Of a stretch of DNA of 64,000 nucleotides, positions 9,323 through 16,956 are shown piece after piece. Made by a program: the position numbers and the translations under genes. The notes beneath the pieces were generated by a model, which worked only from the letters and a program-made list of their open reading frames with translations, was not told the DNA's origin and ran no database searches. The stretch is from Kocuria sp. cx-455. GTDB taxonomy: Bacteria; Actinomycetota; Actinomycetes; Actinomycetales; Micrococcaceae. How positions within the stretch are numbered: position 1 is the first letter of the stretch; each line of letters opens with the position of its first letter. Where the stretch lies: positions 248,001 through 312,000 of the forward strand of contig NZ_JACXBS010000001.1 of NCBI RefSeq assembly GCF_014698015.1, written 5' to 3'.

Positions 9323-9976
9323 TCAGCGGCGTCGGTATTGTGCCCGCGCAATGACGATGAAGAGACCGAGAAGCAAGCCGATCAGAGCACCCGCCACGAT
9401 CAGCACCATCGGGTCAGTGGACGACGGGTCCTGAGGGAGCGAAGCCTGGCCCACCGGGGTGAGCTCCACCGCGGTACCGGGCGCGTCCGTGCTGTCATCC
9501 AGTTCACCGACATTCGTGCCCAACACGTCTACCCAGGCGTCCGCCAGTTTCTGAGCCTGTTCCGGTGACCCCGCAGTTGCCGAGACGCGAACCTCGGACG
9601 TGTCCAGAGGCACCGTTGTGGTCACGTTCTGAAGCAGCGCCTCGGGTGTCTGGTCCAGGCCCAGTTCCTCGATGACCGCAGATGCGGTCGAACTGGTGCC
9701 GGAAATACTGCCAAAGGTCACGGCCTTGGACTTGGACAAGTTTTCTCCGGCCAACGCTTCGGTGGAGTCGGAACCACCGTTGGCGACCACTACTCCCGAG
9801 GCCGTTGACGTGTATGTAGTGCCCAAGACCGTGGACGCCGCCCAGCCCAAAGCCGCACCCAACAGCAAGGTGATGAACGGGAGCCACCAGAGCCTGCGGA
9901 GTGCCCTGCCGAATTGACCCGTGCTGACTTCGCCGCGTTCATACGGCCGACTCTGTCCGATCGTCTGTTGACTCAT
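9323..9976 (-). CDS. Wzz-like polysaccharide chain-length regulator
   Basis: 217 residues with a membrane segment near each end (WWLPFITLLLGAALGWAAS at about 30-48 and MVLIVAGALIGLLLGLFIVIA at about 190-210) and an extracytoplasmic middle, the layout of Wzz/CapA/YveK polysaccharide co-polymerases. There is no tyrosine-kinase domain, so a kinase, if used, is encoded elsewhere. It is the only gene of the locus on the minus strand. Between it and the polymerase lies a 340-bp gap that should hold divergent promoters. It probably sets the length of the polymer made by the Wzy-like protein. Confidence 0.7.
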   Translation of the reverse strand: MSQQTIGQSRPYERGEVSTGQFGRALRRLWWLPFITLLLGAALGWAASTVLGTTYTSTASGVVVANGGSDSTEALAGENLSKSKAVTFGSISGTSSTASAVIEELGLDQTPEALLQNVTTTVPLDTSEVRVSATAGSPEQAQKLADAWVDVLGTNVGELDDSTDAPGTAVELTPVGQASLPQDPSSTDPMVLIVAGALIGLLLGLFIVIARAQYRRR

Positions 9977-10315
9977 AACGAGTTCGATTCCCCCTCAGCC
10001 CTCCCGCGGAGTGTGATCCGCGGGTTATGCGTCGAATATGCGCGCCTTCCCCGGGCGCGCAGACGTGGTCCATGGTAAACACACTTTCCTCGCCCGCGAA
10101 TTTCTCGCGTGTCGGCCCAATGAGGGACAACCGCCCATTCGTGGGACCACAGAAGTGCAGTCTTACGTTTCGAAAGAACACATTCCATGGTTACTGTAGT
10201 GTCTAGCCGCCCTGAACAGATTTCATCATTGCGGTGGCCGCATTCGGGGGAATCGCGGTTCTGTGACGGGTAGCCACGCGTGAGCGTGACACACAAAAGT
10301 TTGGGGGAGACGTTC
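9977..10315. promoter_or_regulatory. 339-bp divergent intergenic region in the polysaccharide locus
   Basis: No gene is seen. A TAGTGT hexamer at 10197 could be a -10 box for the plus-strand genes, leaving a leader of about 110 bases before the short ORF at 10316. TTTCGAAA lies at 10167-10174 within a modestly AT-rich stretch. No convincing operator or folded RNA could be identified by eye. Confidence 0.3.
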
Positions 10316-10354
10316 ATGTTCAGGGCTCTGGGCCGCGGGTGGTCATCATGGTGA
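10316..10354 (+). CDS. 12-codon upstream ORF coupled to the Wzy-like gene
   Basis: ATG 10316 follows a strong GGGGGAG with six-base spacing, yet the frame closes after 12 codons (MFRALGRGWSSW). Its TGA overlaps the ATG of the polymerase at 10354 as TGATG, the classical arrangement for translational coupling. The polymerase start itself has no good ribosome site. The peptide may simply deliver ribosomes or may tune expression. It could also be fortuitous. Confidence 0.35.
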   Translation: MFRALGRGWSSW

Positions 10355-11802
10355 TGGCTGTGGCAACGGTAGCGGCTATTGCGGTGGGTGCCCTGTGCTG
10401 TGTGGCCCTGGGGCTGTGGCCCAAAGCAGGCGCCGCCGTCTTGTTGTGTGCCACCGTGATTGCGCAGACGCTGCAAACCATGACCGGTAGCTCCCTCGTC
10501 GGGTATGTCGATGAACTGGCGGTCCTGGTTGCCGCGGTGGTTTTCCCCGTGCGGCGACTACTGATCCACGGAACTCTGAGGTTCATGGCCGCGTACTGGT
10601 GCTTTGCCGGTTACGCGGCCCTCGGGATCATGTCGGCTCTCATGAACTCGGTTCCGCTCAGCGTGTGGGCGGTCAGCGGTTTCCTGTTTCTCAAGGGGCC
10701 GCTTCTCATGCTCGGCGTACTGCAAATCGACTGGCAGCGTGCCGATCTGCCCAGGATCGCGCGCTTCGGAACCGTCGGGGTCCTGATCATCCTGGTCTCC
10801 GCCCTGCTCAACGCCGTGGCCCCCGAAGCCTGGAACTCGATAGTGGGCCGACAAGACGTCAGTTACCGGCTGGGCATTCCCAGCCTGACCGGAATTTTTG
10901 ACCATCCCGTTGGCCTCGCATCCGTGATGGGTATGGCATTTCTAGCCATCCTCTCCTACCGGCGCATCGTCGAACGATCAGTCGTATCTTTCGTGTTGTT
11001 GCTGACCACCGGCGTGGTAGGAATTCTCACGTTCCGTCGTAAGTCGATCGCTTCGGTGGCCATCGTGGCAGTTGGCTCCAGGTTGGTGTTGCCCGGAAGG
11101 CGGACCCGCTTTGTAGTTCTGCTCGCGGTCCTTCTTCCCGTAGCGCTTCTCATTGCATGGCAACCACTCGTCGACGTCGTGACCAGTACCTACAACGAGT
11201 ACTTCAGCAGCGTGGACACCACGGCGCGTACCACCATGACTATCGATTCCGCACGGTTGGCCGCCGCAGCCTTTCCACTGGGTGTGGGGTTGGGGCGGTT
11301 CGGATCGGCGGTAGCCTCGTCCAACTACAGTCCGCTGTACGAACAACTGGGGTACACGCGAATCTACGGTATGGGTCCGGGTGAGCGCGGTGGGTTCCTC
11401 ACGGACACCTTTTGGCCCTCGATCCTCGCAGAGACCGGGATTTTCGGTCTGTTGCTCTACGTAGCCGGTCTCATGCTGGCCGTCCGGCCCGCCTGGAAGC
11501 TCCTGCGTCATTCGAGCCACCCGTACATGCAGTGGGTCGGCACTGTGGCTGTGGCCTGGATGGGGCAATTGCTGATCGAGTCCATTGCCGCGCCGGTGTT
11601 CACAGGTCCGCCAATGTTCGGACCGGTCTTCATGCTGGCCGGCATTGCGGCCGCGGGTCAGCTATCGGAAGAGTACTATCGCCAGCCGTACGAGGGCTAC
11701 GCCGCGCGAAGAGCTTACCCAGAGCGTTCAGGGCCCAGCCGCATCGAACCGTTAAGGCATGCGAAGGTGCACAGTCCAGGTCGCTATCGGGGGGCCAAAT
11801 GA
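10354..11802 (+). CDS. Wzy-like O-antigen/polysaccharide polymerase
   Basis: About 482 residues with roughly 11 membrane segments and a large periplasm-side loop, followed by a hydrophilic tail of about 50 residues. This fits O-antigen ligase/polymerase (Wzy/WaaL) proteins, which join lipid-linked repeat units outside the membrane. Key loop residues cannot be assigned by eye. In-frame starts at 10339 (GTG), 10348 and 10354 exist. I prefer 10354 because it overlaps the stop of a well-initiated 12-codon ORF. Its own stop overlaps the next gene as ATGA, so the two are co-translated. Confidence 0.65.
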   Translation: MAVATVAAIAVGALCCVALGLWPKAGAAVLLCATVIAQTLQTMTGSSLVGYVDELAVLVAAVVFPVRRLLIHGTLRFMAAYWCFAGYAALGIMSALMNSVPLSVWAVSGFLFLKGPLLMLGVLQIDWQRADLPRIARFGTVGVLIILVSALLNAVAPEAWNSIVGRQDVSYRLGIPSLTGIFDHPVGLASVMGMAFLAILSYRRIVERSVVSFVLLLTTGVVGILTFRRKSIASVAIVAVGSRLVLPGRRTRFVVLLAVLLPVALLIAWQPLVDVVTSTYNEYFSSVDTTARTTMTIDSARLAAAAFPLGVGLGRFGSAVASSNYSPLYEQLGYTRIYGMGPGERGGFLTDTFWPSILAETGIFGLLLYVAGLMLAVRPAWKLLRHSSHPYMQWVGTVAVAWMGQLLIESIAAPVFTGPPMFGPVFMLAGIAAAGQLSEEYYRQPYEGYAARRAYPERSGPSRIEPLRHAKVHSPGRYRGAK

Positions 11803-12854
11803 ATTACGCAGTAGTTCTCGGAGCAGTCCCGGATTCTGCGGGAGGTATTGGGGTGCTCATGGGGCATCTCTCGCGGACCGCGTCGGATCGTACGCGGATT
11901 TCTTTTGTGGACTCGGGGGGGACACCCGGCCCCGTGCGCGTACGACTGAGGAATTTCGCGCGCGCCGTGGCCACATGCCTGGGACCGGTGCCTGCCCACA
12001 CGGTGTTCCACCTCAACCAGGCGTCGAACGTCAGCACCTGGCGCAAGTTGGTGCTCGTAAGTGCCCTGCGCATGCGTAATCGGCCCTACATCCTGCACAT
12101 TCACGGGGGGAAGTTCGACGAGTTCCTTGAGGGGCTGAACCCAGTTGCTCGTCGCGTGGTGAGCAATATGTTGCAGAACGCCTCCGGGATCATCGTTCTG
12201 GGGAATTACTGGCGGGACTATATTGCCCGGGTTGCAGGCGTTGACGATGAGAAATTCCACGTGGTGCCCAATGCCGTTCCGGGCCCCTCCCAGGTTCCTA
12301 AGGACCGAGGAACGCCGGTGGTGTTGTTCAGCGGTCAGCTCACCCGCCGTAAGGGTGTGGTTGAGCTGCTCAGGGCTTGGGCCATGGTTCCCGAGGATCT
12401 TAGGTCTCGCTTGGTTCTGGCCGGGGATCTGAATGACCCGGATGGTGAGATCTCCCGCCTGCTGGAGGTCACTCCCGACATTGAAACTACCGGGTGGATT
12501 GGCCCTGAGGGGATCGCCGAACAGTTGGCGGAGGCCAGCGTATTGGTGCTTCCCAGTTACGGGGAGAACTTGCCCATGTCGCTTTTGGACGGGATGGCAT
12601 GGGGTCTGGCCCCAGTTGTGACCAATGTGGGTGCCGTGGGCGAGGTCGTGGAAGACGGTAAGAGCGGATGGGTCATTCCCACGGGAGACCCGGAAACCCT
12701 CGCTCGAGTCCTGGAAAATCTGCTGCGAGATTCGGAACGCAGGCTTTCACTGGGGCGGGCAGCGCGGCGTCGTTGGGAAGAGCGATACCAAATCGACAGG
12801 TACCGACAGCGGCTGGACCAGGTATACGCGGAGGTGCTGAGGAAAGGTCGATAG
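11799..12854 (+). CDS. GT4-family glycosyltransferase
   Basis: 351 residues with GT-B architecture. The N-terminal half starts MNYAVVLGAVPDSAGGIGV, with the glycine-rich acceptor-side loop. The C-terminal half has GQLTRRKGVVELLRAW and the family signature EASVLVLPSYGENLPMSLLDGMAWG, whose E-x7-E-type region binds the nucleotide-sugar donor. It should add one sugar to the lipid-linked repeat unit on the cytosolic face. The ATG overlaps the polymerase stop (ATGA) and follows a run of G, so a longer frame reading upstream is not the true gene. Donor and acceptor are unknown. Confidence 0.8.
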   Translation: MNYAVVLGAVPDSAGGIGVLMGHLSRTASDRTRISFVDSGGTPGPVRVRLRNFARAVATCLGPVPAHTVFHLNQASNVSTWRKLVLVSALRMRNRPYILHIHGGKFDEFLEGLNPVARRVVSNMLQNASGIIVLGNYWRDYIARVAGVDDEKFHVVPNAVPGPSQVPKDRGTPVVLFSGQLTRRKGVVELLRAWAMVPEDLRSRLVLAGDLNDPDGEISRLLEVTPDIETTGWIGPEGIAEQLAEASVLVLPSYGENLPMSLLDGMAWGLAPVVTNVGAVGEVVEDGKSGWVIPTGDPETLARVLENLLRDSERRLSLGRAARRRWEERYQIDRYRQRLDQVYAEVLRKGR

Positions 12855-12924
12855 CGAGACCAAGGGCATCAGCATCTGAAGTCGAGGGATCGGTTGCTGA
12901 TGGATTCTATCCAAGGGGGAACTA

Positions 12925-14031
12925 ATGAGCTTGTACACTCATGAGATTTTAAGAAAGACGCTGGGGGACGATATCCACTCGGCGACGGAGGCGGCCCTGC
13001 GTTTCGCGCGGACTCGTGATTACGCCGGTACGGATCCGTATGATGGATTGCTCTCGCCAGTGGCTCCGATGTTGCGGGGCCGGCTTCCGCGGCAGGTATG
13101 GGTTCAGGCCCACAAGCGACTGGGTAAGTCGCTGCGTTCGGTGACTCGGGTCCCCAAGGTCACCATGACCAAGGCCATGGCCCTGTTCGCCATGGCGGAG
13201 CACTGCGATGGACACACGGATCGTGCTCAGGATCTGATCACCAAGCTCCTGTGCATGCGGGGCAGTGGGCCGTGGGGTTATGAGTTCGACGTCCAGACCC
13301 GTTGGGCGCACTACCTGGCCAACTCCCCGAATGTGGTGGCCACGGTCTTCGCGCTGCGGGCGATCTCCGCCATGGACCGGCTGGGTGAAATATCGCCGAA
13401 AACCACCACCTGGCTGGAGAACCTGGCCCACCCGGAGGGCTTCTTCCGTTACACGGAGGCCTCCGATCGGCTGGTCCACAACGGTTCGCTGTTGGCCGCG
13501 GAGTCCCTGGCGATCTTGGATGGGGACAGGACGTTGATCCAACAGGCCGTCACCCGCACCGTGAGCGCGCAAGCCGCAGACGGCTCCTGGGCCTACGGCG
13601 AGGGCAAGGGTCTCGAGTGGGTTGACAGCTTCCACACCATATACGTTCTCGACTCGCTGTTCTTCTTGAAACAGCGGGGCTTCGAGATCGGTGACTCCTA
13701 CGAGCGAGGCCTCGCGTACTGGTACGCCCACTGTCTCAATGCTCAGGGGTTACCCGTCTACAACGCGGACGAGGTCGATGCCTCCCACGACGTCCACAAC
13801 GTGGCCACCACCGTGGGGTTCCTGGCCGGGCTTGCAGGCAGGGGAGACCTGGAGGTCAATCCGGAACCGGCCATCCGGCATCTCCTGTCGCATCAGGGTG
13901 AAGACGGCGGCTTCCGGAACAGTCCCAAGTCCCTGCCACACATGCGCTGGAATCAAGCACACGCCAGCTACGCACTGAGTCGGTGGATCGCCCTTCGCAA
14001 GGATGAGAAGTCCGAGCAGGTGCGGTCATGA
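12925..14031 (+). CDS. Alpha/alpha-toroid protein of the polysaccharide locus, unknown reaction
   Basis: 368 residues, helix-rich, with repeated Gly/Trp-containing turns (GPWGYEFDVQTRW, ADGSWAYGEG, GEDGGFRNS) resembling prenyltransferase/squalene-cyclase-type or uronyl-epimerase-type toroids. No DXDD cyclase motif is seen, so terpene cyclisation is unlikely. Similar toroid proteins are, from memory, found near glycosyltransferases in many surface-glycan loci without a proven role; glycan modification is an inference. ATG 12925 follows AAGGGGGA. An 8-bp stem (12867-12874 with 12895-12902) lies in the 70-bp leader. Its stop overlaps the next gene as ATGA, tying it to the glycosyltransferase. 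Confidence 0.6.
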   Translation: MSLYTHEILRKTLGDDIHSATEAALRFARTRDYAGTDPYDGLLSPVAPMLRGRLPRQVWVQAHKRLGKSLRSVTRVPKVTMTKAMALFAMAEHCDGHTDRAQDLITKLLCMRGSGPWGYEFDVQTRWAHYLANSPNVVATVFALRAISAMDRLGEISPKTTTWLENLAHPEGFFRYTEASDRLVHNGSLLAAESLAILDGDRTLIQQAVTRTVSAQAADGSWAYGEGKGLEWVDSFHTIYVLDSLFFLKQRGFEIGDSYERGLAYWYAHCLNAQGLPVYNADEVDASHDVHNVATTVGFLAGLAGRGDLEVNPEPAIRHLLSHQGEDGGFRNSPKSLPHMRWNQAHASYALSRWIALRKDEKSEQVRS

Positions 14032-14834
14032 GATTGCTCCACCGACCTCACATCAGCCGTCAAAGGTCCCATGTGCACACCCCGGTCCCGCCCGAGCCCA
14101 CCAACCGCCTGCTGGGCACCCGCGTCGACCCGCTCACCATGGACCAGACGGTGCGGACCATTGAGGACCTAATCCAGGATCACTCCGGTCACCACAACCA
14201 CCTGGCGATGAACGCGGCCAAGCTGGTGGCGGCCAGCCACGACCAGCACCTCGTGGCCAAATTCGCCACCGCCACACTGGTCACGGCCGACGGCCAGTCC
14301 CTGGTGTGGGCCTCCAAACTCCTGGGCGCACCGCTGCCCGAACGCGTGGCGGGCATCGACCTCATGGACCGGCTCGTGGACGCCAGCGTCGCGAAGGGAT
14401 ACCGGATCTACCTGCTGGGCGCCACCGAGACCGTGGTCCGGCAGGTGCGCTGGCGGTTCCTGGCGCGCGGGGCCAAGGTGGTGGGTTTCCACAACGGGTT
14501 CTGGCGCCGCGAGGACATGACGGACCAGCAAATGGCCGATGAGATCGCCCGCAGCAACCCGGACATCGTGTTCGTGGGGGTGCCGTCCCCGCTCAAGGAG
14601 GACTTCGTGTTCGCCCACAAGAACCGCACCCGCGCGGGGATCTGCGTGGGGGTGGGTGGTTCCTTCGACGTGGTCGCGGGCATCACCTCCCGCGCACCCA
14701 AGGCGGTGCAGCGACTGGGTATGGAATGGTTCTGGCGCCTGGCTCAGGAACCGCGCCGAATGTTCAAGCGCTATCTGGTGGGCAATTCCAAGTTCGTGTG
14801 GCTCGTGGTGAGAGCGCGATTGAACCGTGACTGA
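14028..14834 (+). CDS. WecG/TagA/CpsF (GT26) glycosyltransferase
   Basis: 268 residues, about the family length plus a 25-residue basic N-terminal extension. Family marks are N-x-A-K (MNAAKLVAAS), LVTADGQSLVWASKLLGAPLPERVAGIDLMDRL with the conserved Asp of T-A-D-G, and the terminal block RAPKAVQRLGMEWFWRLAQEPRRMFKRYL. TagA-type enzymes add the second sugar (ManNAc type) to a polyprenyl-diphosphate-GlcNAc, and the C-terminal arm contacts the membrane. The donor here is unproven. It overlaps both neighbours (ATGA at the start; the stop at 14832 lies inside the flippase start), so it is translated with them. Confidence 0.85.
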   Translation: MRLLHRPHISRQRSHVHTPVPPEPTNRLLGTRVDPLTMDQTVRTIEDLIQDHSGHHNHLAMNAAKLVAASHDQHLVAKFATATLVTADGQSLVWASKLLGAPLPERVAGIDLMDRLVDASVAKGYRIYLLGATETVVRQVRWRFLARGAKVVGFHNGFWRREDMTDQQMADEIARSNPDIVFVGVPSPLKEDFVFAHKNRTRAGICVGVGGSFDVVAGITSRAPKAVQRLGMEWFWRLAQEPRRMFKRYLVGNSKFVWLVVRARLNRD

Positions 14835-16296
14835 AGCCACCAAGACTCGAGCGGCGCCGGGCAGCGTGGCTCCGAGTCCCCCCGCCACCTCCAACACTGG
14901 ACCACGTCACCGGACATCTCCCCGGCGGCCGGGTGCCCCGATGAGTGCCGCCAAACAGTCCATCTTGGTGCTCGGTATTCGGGTGGGCGGGGCCGTGCTG
15001 CAGATGCTGCTAGTTGCCACGGTGGCCGTGCGCTTCTCCGTCACCGAGGTGGGTCTCAACGGCATCCTGTGGGCGGTGGCCCTGGTCGCGCGCATGGCCG
15101 GACCCCTGGGTCTGGACGTCATGGGGTTGCGCTCGCAATCACCGTTGTGGGCCGAGGGTCGCAATGACCAAGCCGCGGCGCTGGCACGTCGATACTCGGG
15201 CGCGCTCGTTCGTGTGTGGGGCGTTGTTTTCGGTATCGCGGCCTTAGCGTGCGCGGCCCTGGCACTCGGCGGCGGCCCAGGATCCTGGTTCCTCGCCTTG
15301 GCCATCGTTGCGGTGACTTCCGCGTTCATGCAGCTGTACGTTGCCCAGCGACAAGCGCGTAATTGGCCCCTGCTGGGCCAGTTCATGGAGTCGGTTGCGC
15401 TTCCCGCGCTCGGGCTACTGGGCGCTTTGCTCACCTCGGTGTTCGCGCCGAACTGGTTGATCGCCTCGCAGGTCATGGCTTTCGTGCTGGTCACGGTGGT
15501 TTTGTACGCGGTCTCTCCGTCCGTTCAAGAGGCCCGCGCAGGACGACGCCGCGCGGCGTCGTCGGCCTCAACCGCACCGTTCATCGGGCGGCACGCGAGA
15601 GCCGTCCCCGAACCGGATCCCTCATACGTCCCCCGGCATGCCTCCGGTGGGTCACGCCCGGACGACGCCGCCTCGGCCCCCGTTCCGTGGCGCCCCGCGC
15701 TGACCGTGGGTGCGGGCAATGCGCTCACGTCGCTGTGCGTGCGCGGGCCGATGTTCGTGATCGGCGGGCAATCCCTGGCCGCCGCGGGTGTGTACGAGGT
15801 GGCGCAGAAGATTCAGTCCGGCGGCGCCATGGGAACCTCCGCCGTGGCCACCGTGTTCGCCCCGCGGATTGCCGTGGCGCTGCGCAAGCCCGTGGCGCTG
15901 ATCAAGTTGCTGTTGCAGGCCAGCGCCAGCTCCTTGGTGGTCCCGCTGGGGCTGCTCCTGTTCCTGTTCGTGGTCGGTTCGGACGGGCTCGTGGCCGTAC
16001 TGGGCGACGAGTATCAGGGGGCGTGGGCGGCGTCGGTGATTTTGGTGGTGTCCACGGTGATCAACGCGGTGACCTCGGCCATGAGCAATGTGATGGTGCT
16101 CGGTGGTCGGGAACGGATGTTCGTCGTGATCGCGGCGGTGCAAATGACGGTCGTGGTGGGTGGTGCACTGGCGAGCGGGGCGGACACCGCGGCGAGCATG
16201 GCCGTGTGGGTGCTCATGGGTGAGACGTTCAGATCCGCGTGCATGGCGGCCGGACTGGCGCTGCATTTGAGGGCTTTACGGGGCTCGCGGGCCTGA
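14827..16296 (+). CDS. Wzx-like polysaccharide flippase (MOP superfamily)
   Basis: 489 residues with about 12 membrane segments, typical of lipid-linked oligosaccharide flippases. The hydrophobic core starts only at residue 38 (MSAAKQSILVLGIRV); the first 37 residues are Pro/Thr-rich. GTG 14827 overlaps the previous stop; ATG 14941 is the alternative start. In the centre (about residues 238-280) a disordered loop is inserted between the two six-helix bundles. It contains three copies of the iterated 11-mer, two of them forming a 22-bp palindrome. It would move the finished repeat unit across the membrane for the Wzy-like polymerase. It converges with the Lrp gene seven bases away. Confidence 0.75.
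   Translation: MTEATKTRAAPGSVAPSPPATSNTGPRHRTSPRRPGAPMSAAKQSILVLGIRVGGAVLQMLLVATVAVRFSVTEVGLNGILWAVALVARMAGPLGLDVMGLRSQSPLWAEGRNDQAAALARRYSGALVRVWGVVFGIAALACAALALGGGPGSWFLALAIVAVTSAFMQLYVAQRQARNWPLLGQFMESVALPALGLLGALLTSVFAPNWLIASQVMAFVLVTVVLYAVSPSVQEARAGRRRAASSASTAPFIGRHARAVPEPDPSYVPRHASGGSRPDDAASAPVPWRPALTVGAGNALTSLCVRGPMFVIGGQSLAAAGVYEVAQKIQSGGAMGTSAVATVFAPRIAVALRKPVALIKLLLQASASSLVVPLGLLLFLFVVGSDGLVAVLGDEYQGAWAASVILVVSTVINAVTSAMSNVMVLGGRERMFVVIAAVQMTVVVGGALASGADTAASMAVWVLMGETFRSACMAAGLALHLRALRGSRA
15542..15563. repeat. 22-bp perfect palindrome made of two inverted iterated 11-mers
   Basis: GACGACGCCGC directly followed by GCGGCGTCGTC. A third copy lies at 15661-15671. All are inside the disordered loop of the flippase gene. 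Other exact copies: 583, 25497, 27631, 41608, 57478, 58048, 60400, 63074 and 63717. Confidence 0.7.
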
Positions 16297-16302
16297 GCCG
16301 AA

Positions 16303-16785
16303 TCAACTACGTTCGGCTTCGCGTTGCAGCAGGCTGGACATACGCAGGGGCATGGCCTCGAGCAGTGAGATGGACGTGGTGGTGCGCAGCAGACCCGGAG
16401 TCTCGAGGATCAAATTGGTGATCCGGTGCAAGTCCGAGGTGCCCTTGGCCACCAGCCGCACGCGCAGGTCCGAGTCCCCGGTGGTCGCGTAAATTTCAAT
16501 GATCTCCGGGATCTTCAAGAGGGCCTTCTGGGCGTCCTCGCTGGTTCCCTGGCGGATGGAGAGTTCCACGAACGCCATGAGATCGTAGCCCAGCGCACGC
16601 GGATTGAGTCGTTGGCTGACGGGGCCCATGACTGCTCCTTCCGAAAGCCTGCGAAGCCGGGCGTGGACGGTGTTGCGTGCCACGCCCAACCTTTGGGCCA
16701 GGGCCAGGATTGTGGCGTTGGGATCCTCGTCCAATGCCATGAGGATGCGGGCGTCCAAGGGGTCGAGCCGGTACATATAGTGCAT
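16303..16785 (-). CDS. Lrp/AsnC-family transcriptional regulator
   Basis: 160 residues, the standard size. The N-terminal winged helix reads LDPLDARILMALDEDPNATILALAQRLGVARNTVHARLRRL, followed by a RAM ligand-binding domain (SDLRVRLVAKGTSDLHRI). ATG 16785 is the longest start. ATG 16776 (MYRLDPLD) is attractive because CACAAT lies seven bases before it. It is divergent from an aminotransferase and permease, which are its likely targets with an amino acid as effector; this is inferred from position. The stop faces the flippase gene at a distance of six bases. Confidence 0.85.
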   Translation of the reverse strand: MHYMYRLDPLDARILMALDEDPNATILALAQRLGVARNTVHARLRRLSEGAVMGPVSQRLNPRALGYDLMAFVELSIRQGTSEDAQKALLKIPEIIEIYATTGDSDLRVRLVAKGTSDLHRITNLILETPGLLRTTTSISLLEAMPLRMSSLLQREAERS

Positions 16786-16956
16786 TGTGTCACCCGAAAG
16801 AGAGGTAACTGAGCACTAAGCGCAGTCAAGAATTAAAGTATTGCGCACGCCGGTCAGGTGGCTCACCATCGTGTGAGCGTGTCATGGCTCACACCTTGAG
16901 CCGACGTCCCACCGCGTGTCCGTCACCCGGACCCTTGGCATCCGAAAGGCCCCTTG

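Noticed and set aside
11412-11798. Upstream extension of the GT4 glycosyltransferase frame
   Set aside because: It overlaps the end of the Wzy-like gene in another frame and lacks any family match; ATG 11799 has a G-rich ribosome site and ATGA overlap.
12867-12902. CATCAGCA/TGCTGATG stem in the leader of the toroid gene as a regulatory RNA
   Set aside because: Eight pairs with a 20-base loop are weak and there is no alternative structure or T tract; mentioned only in the gene entry.
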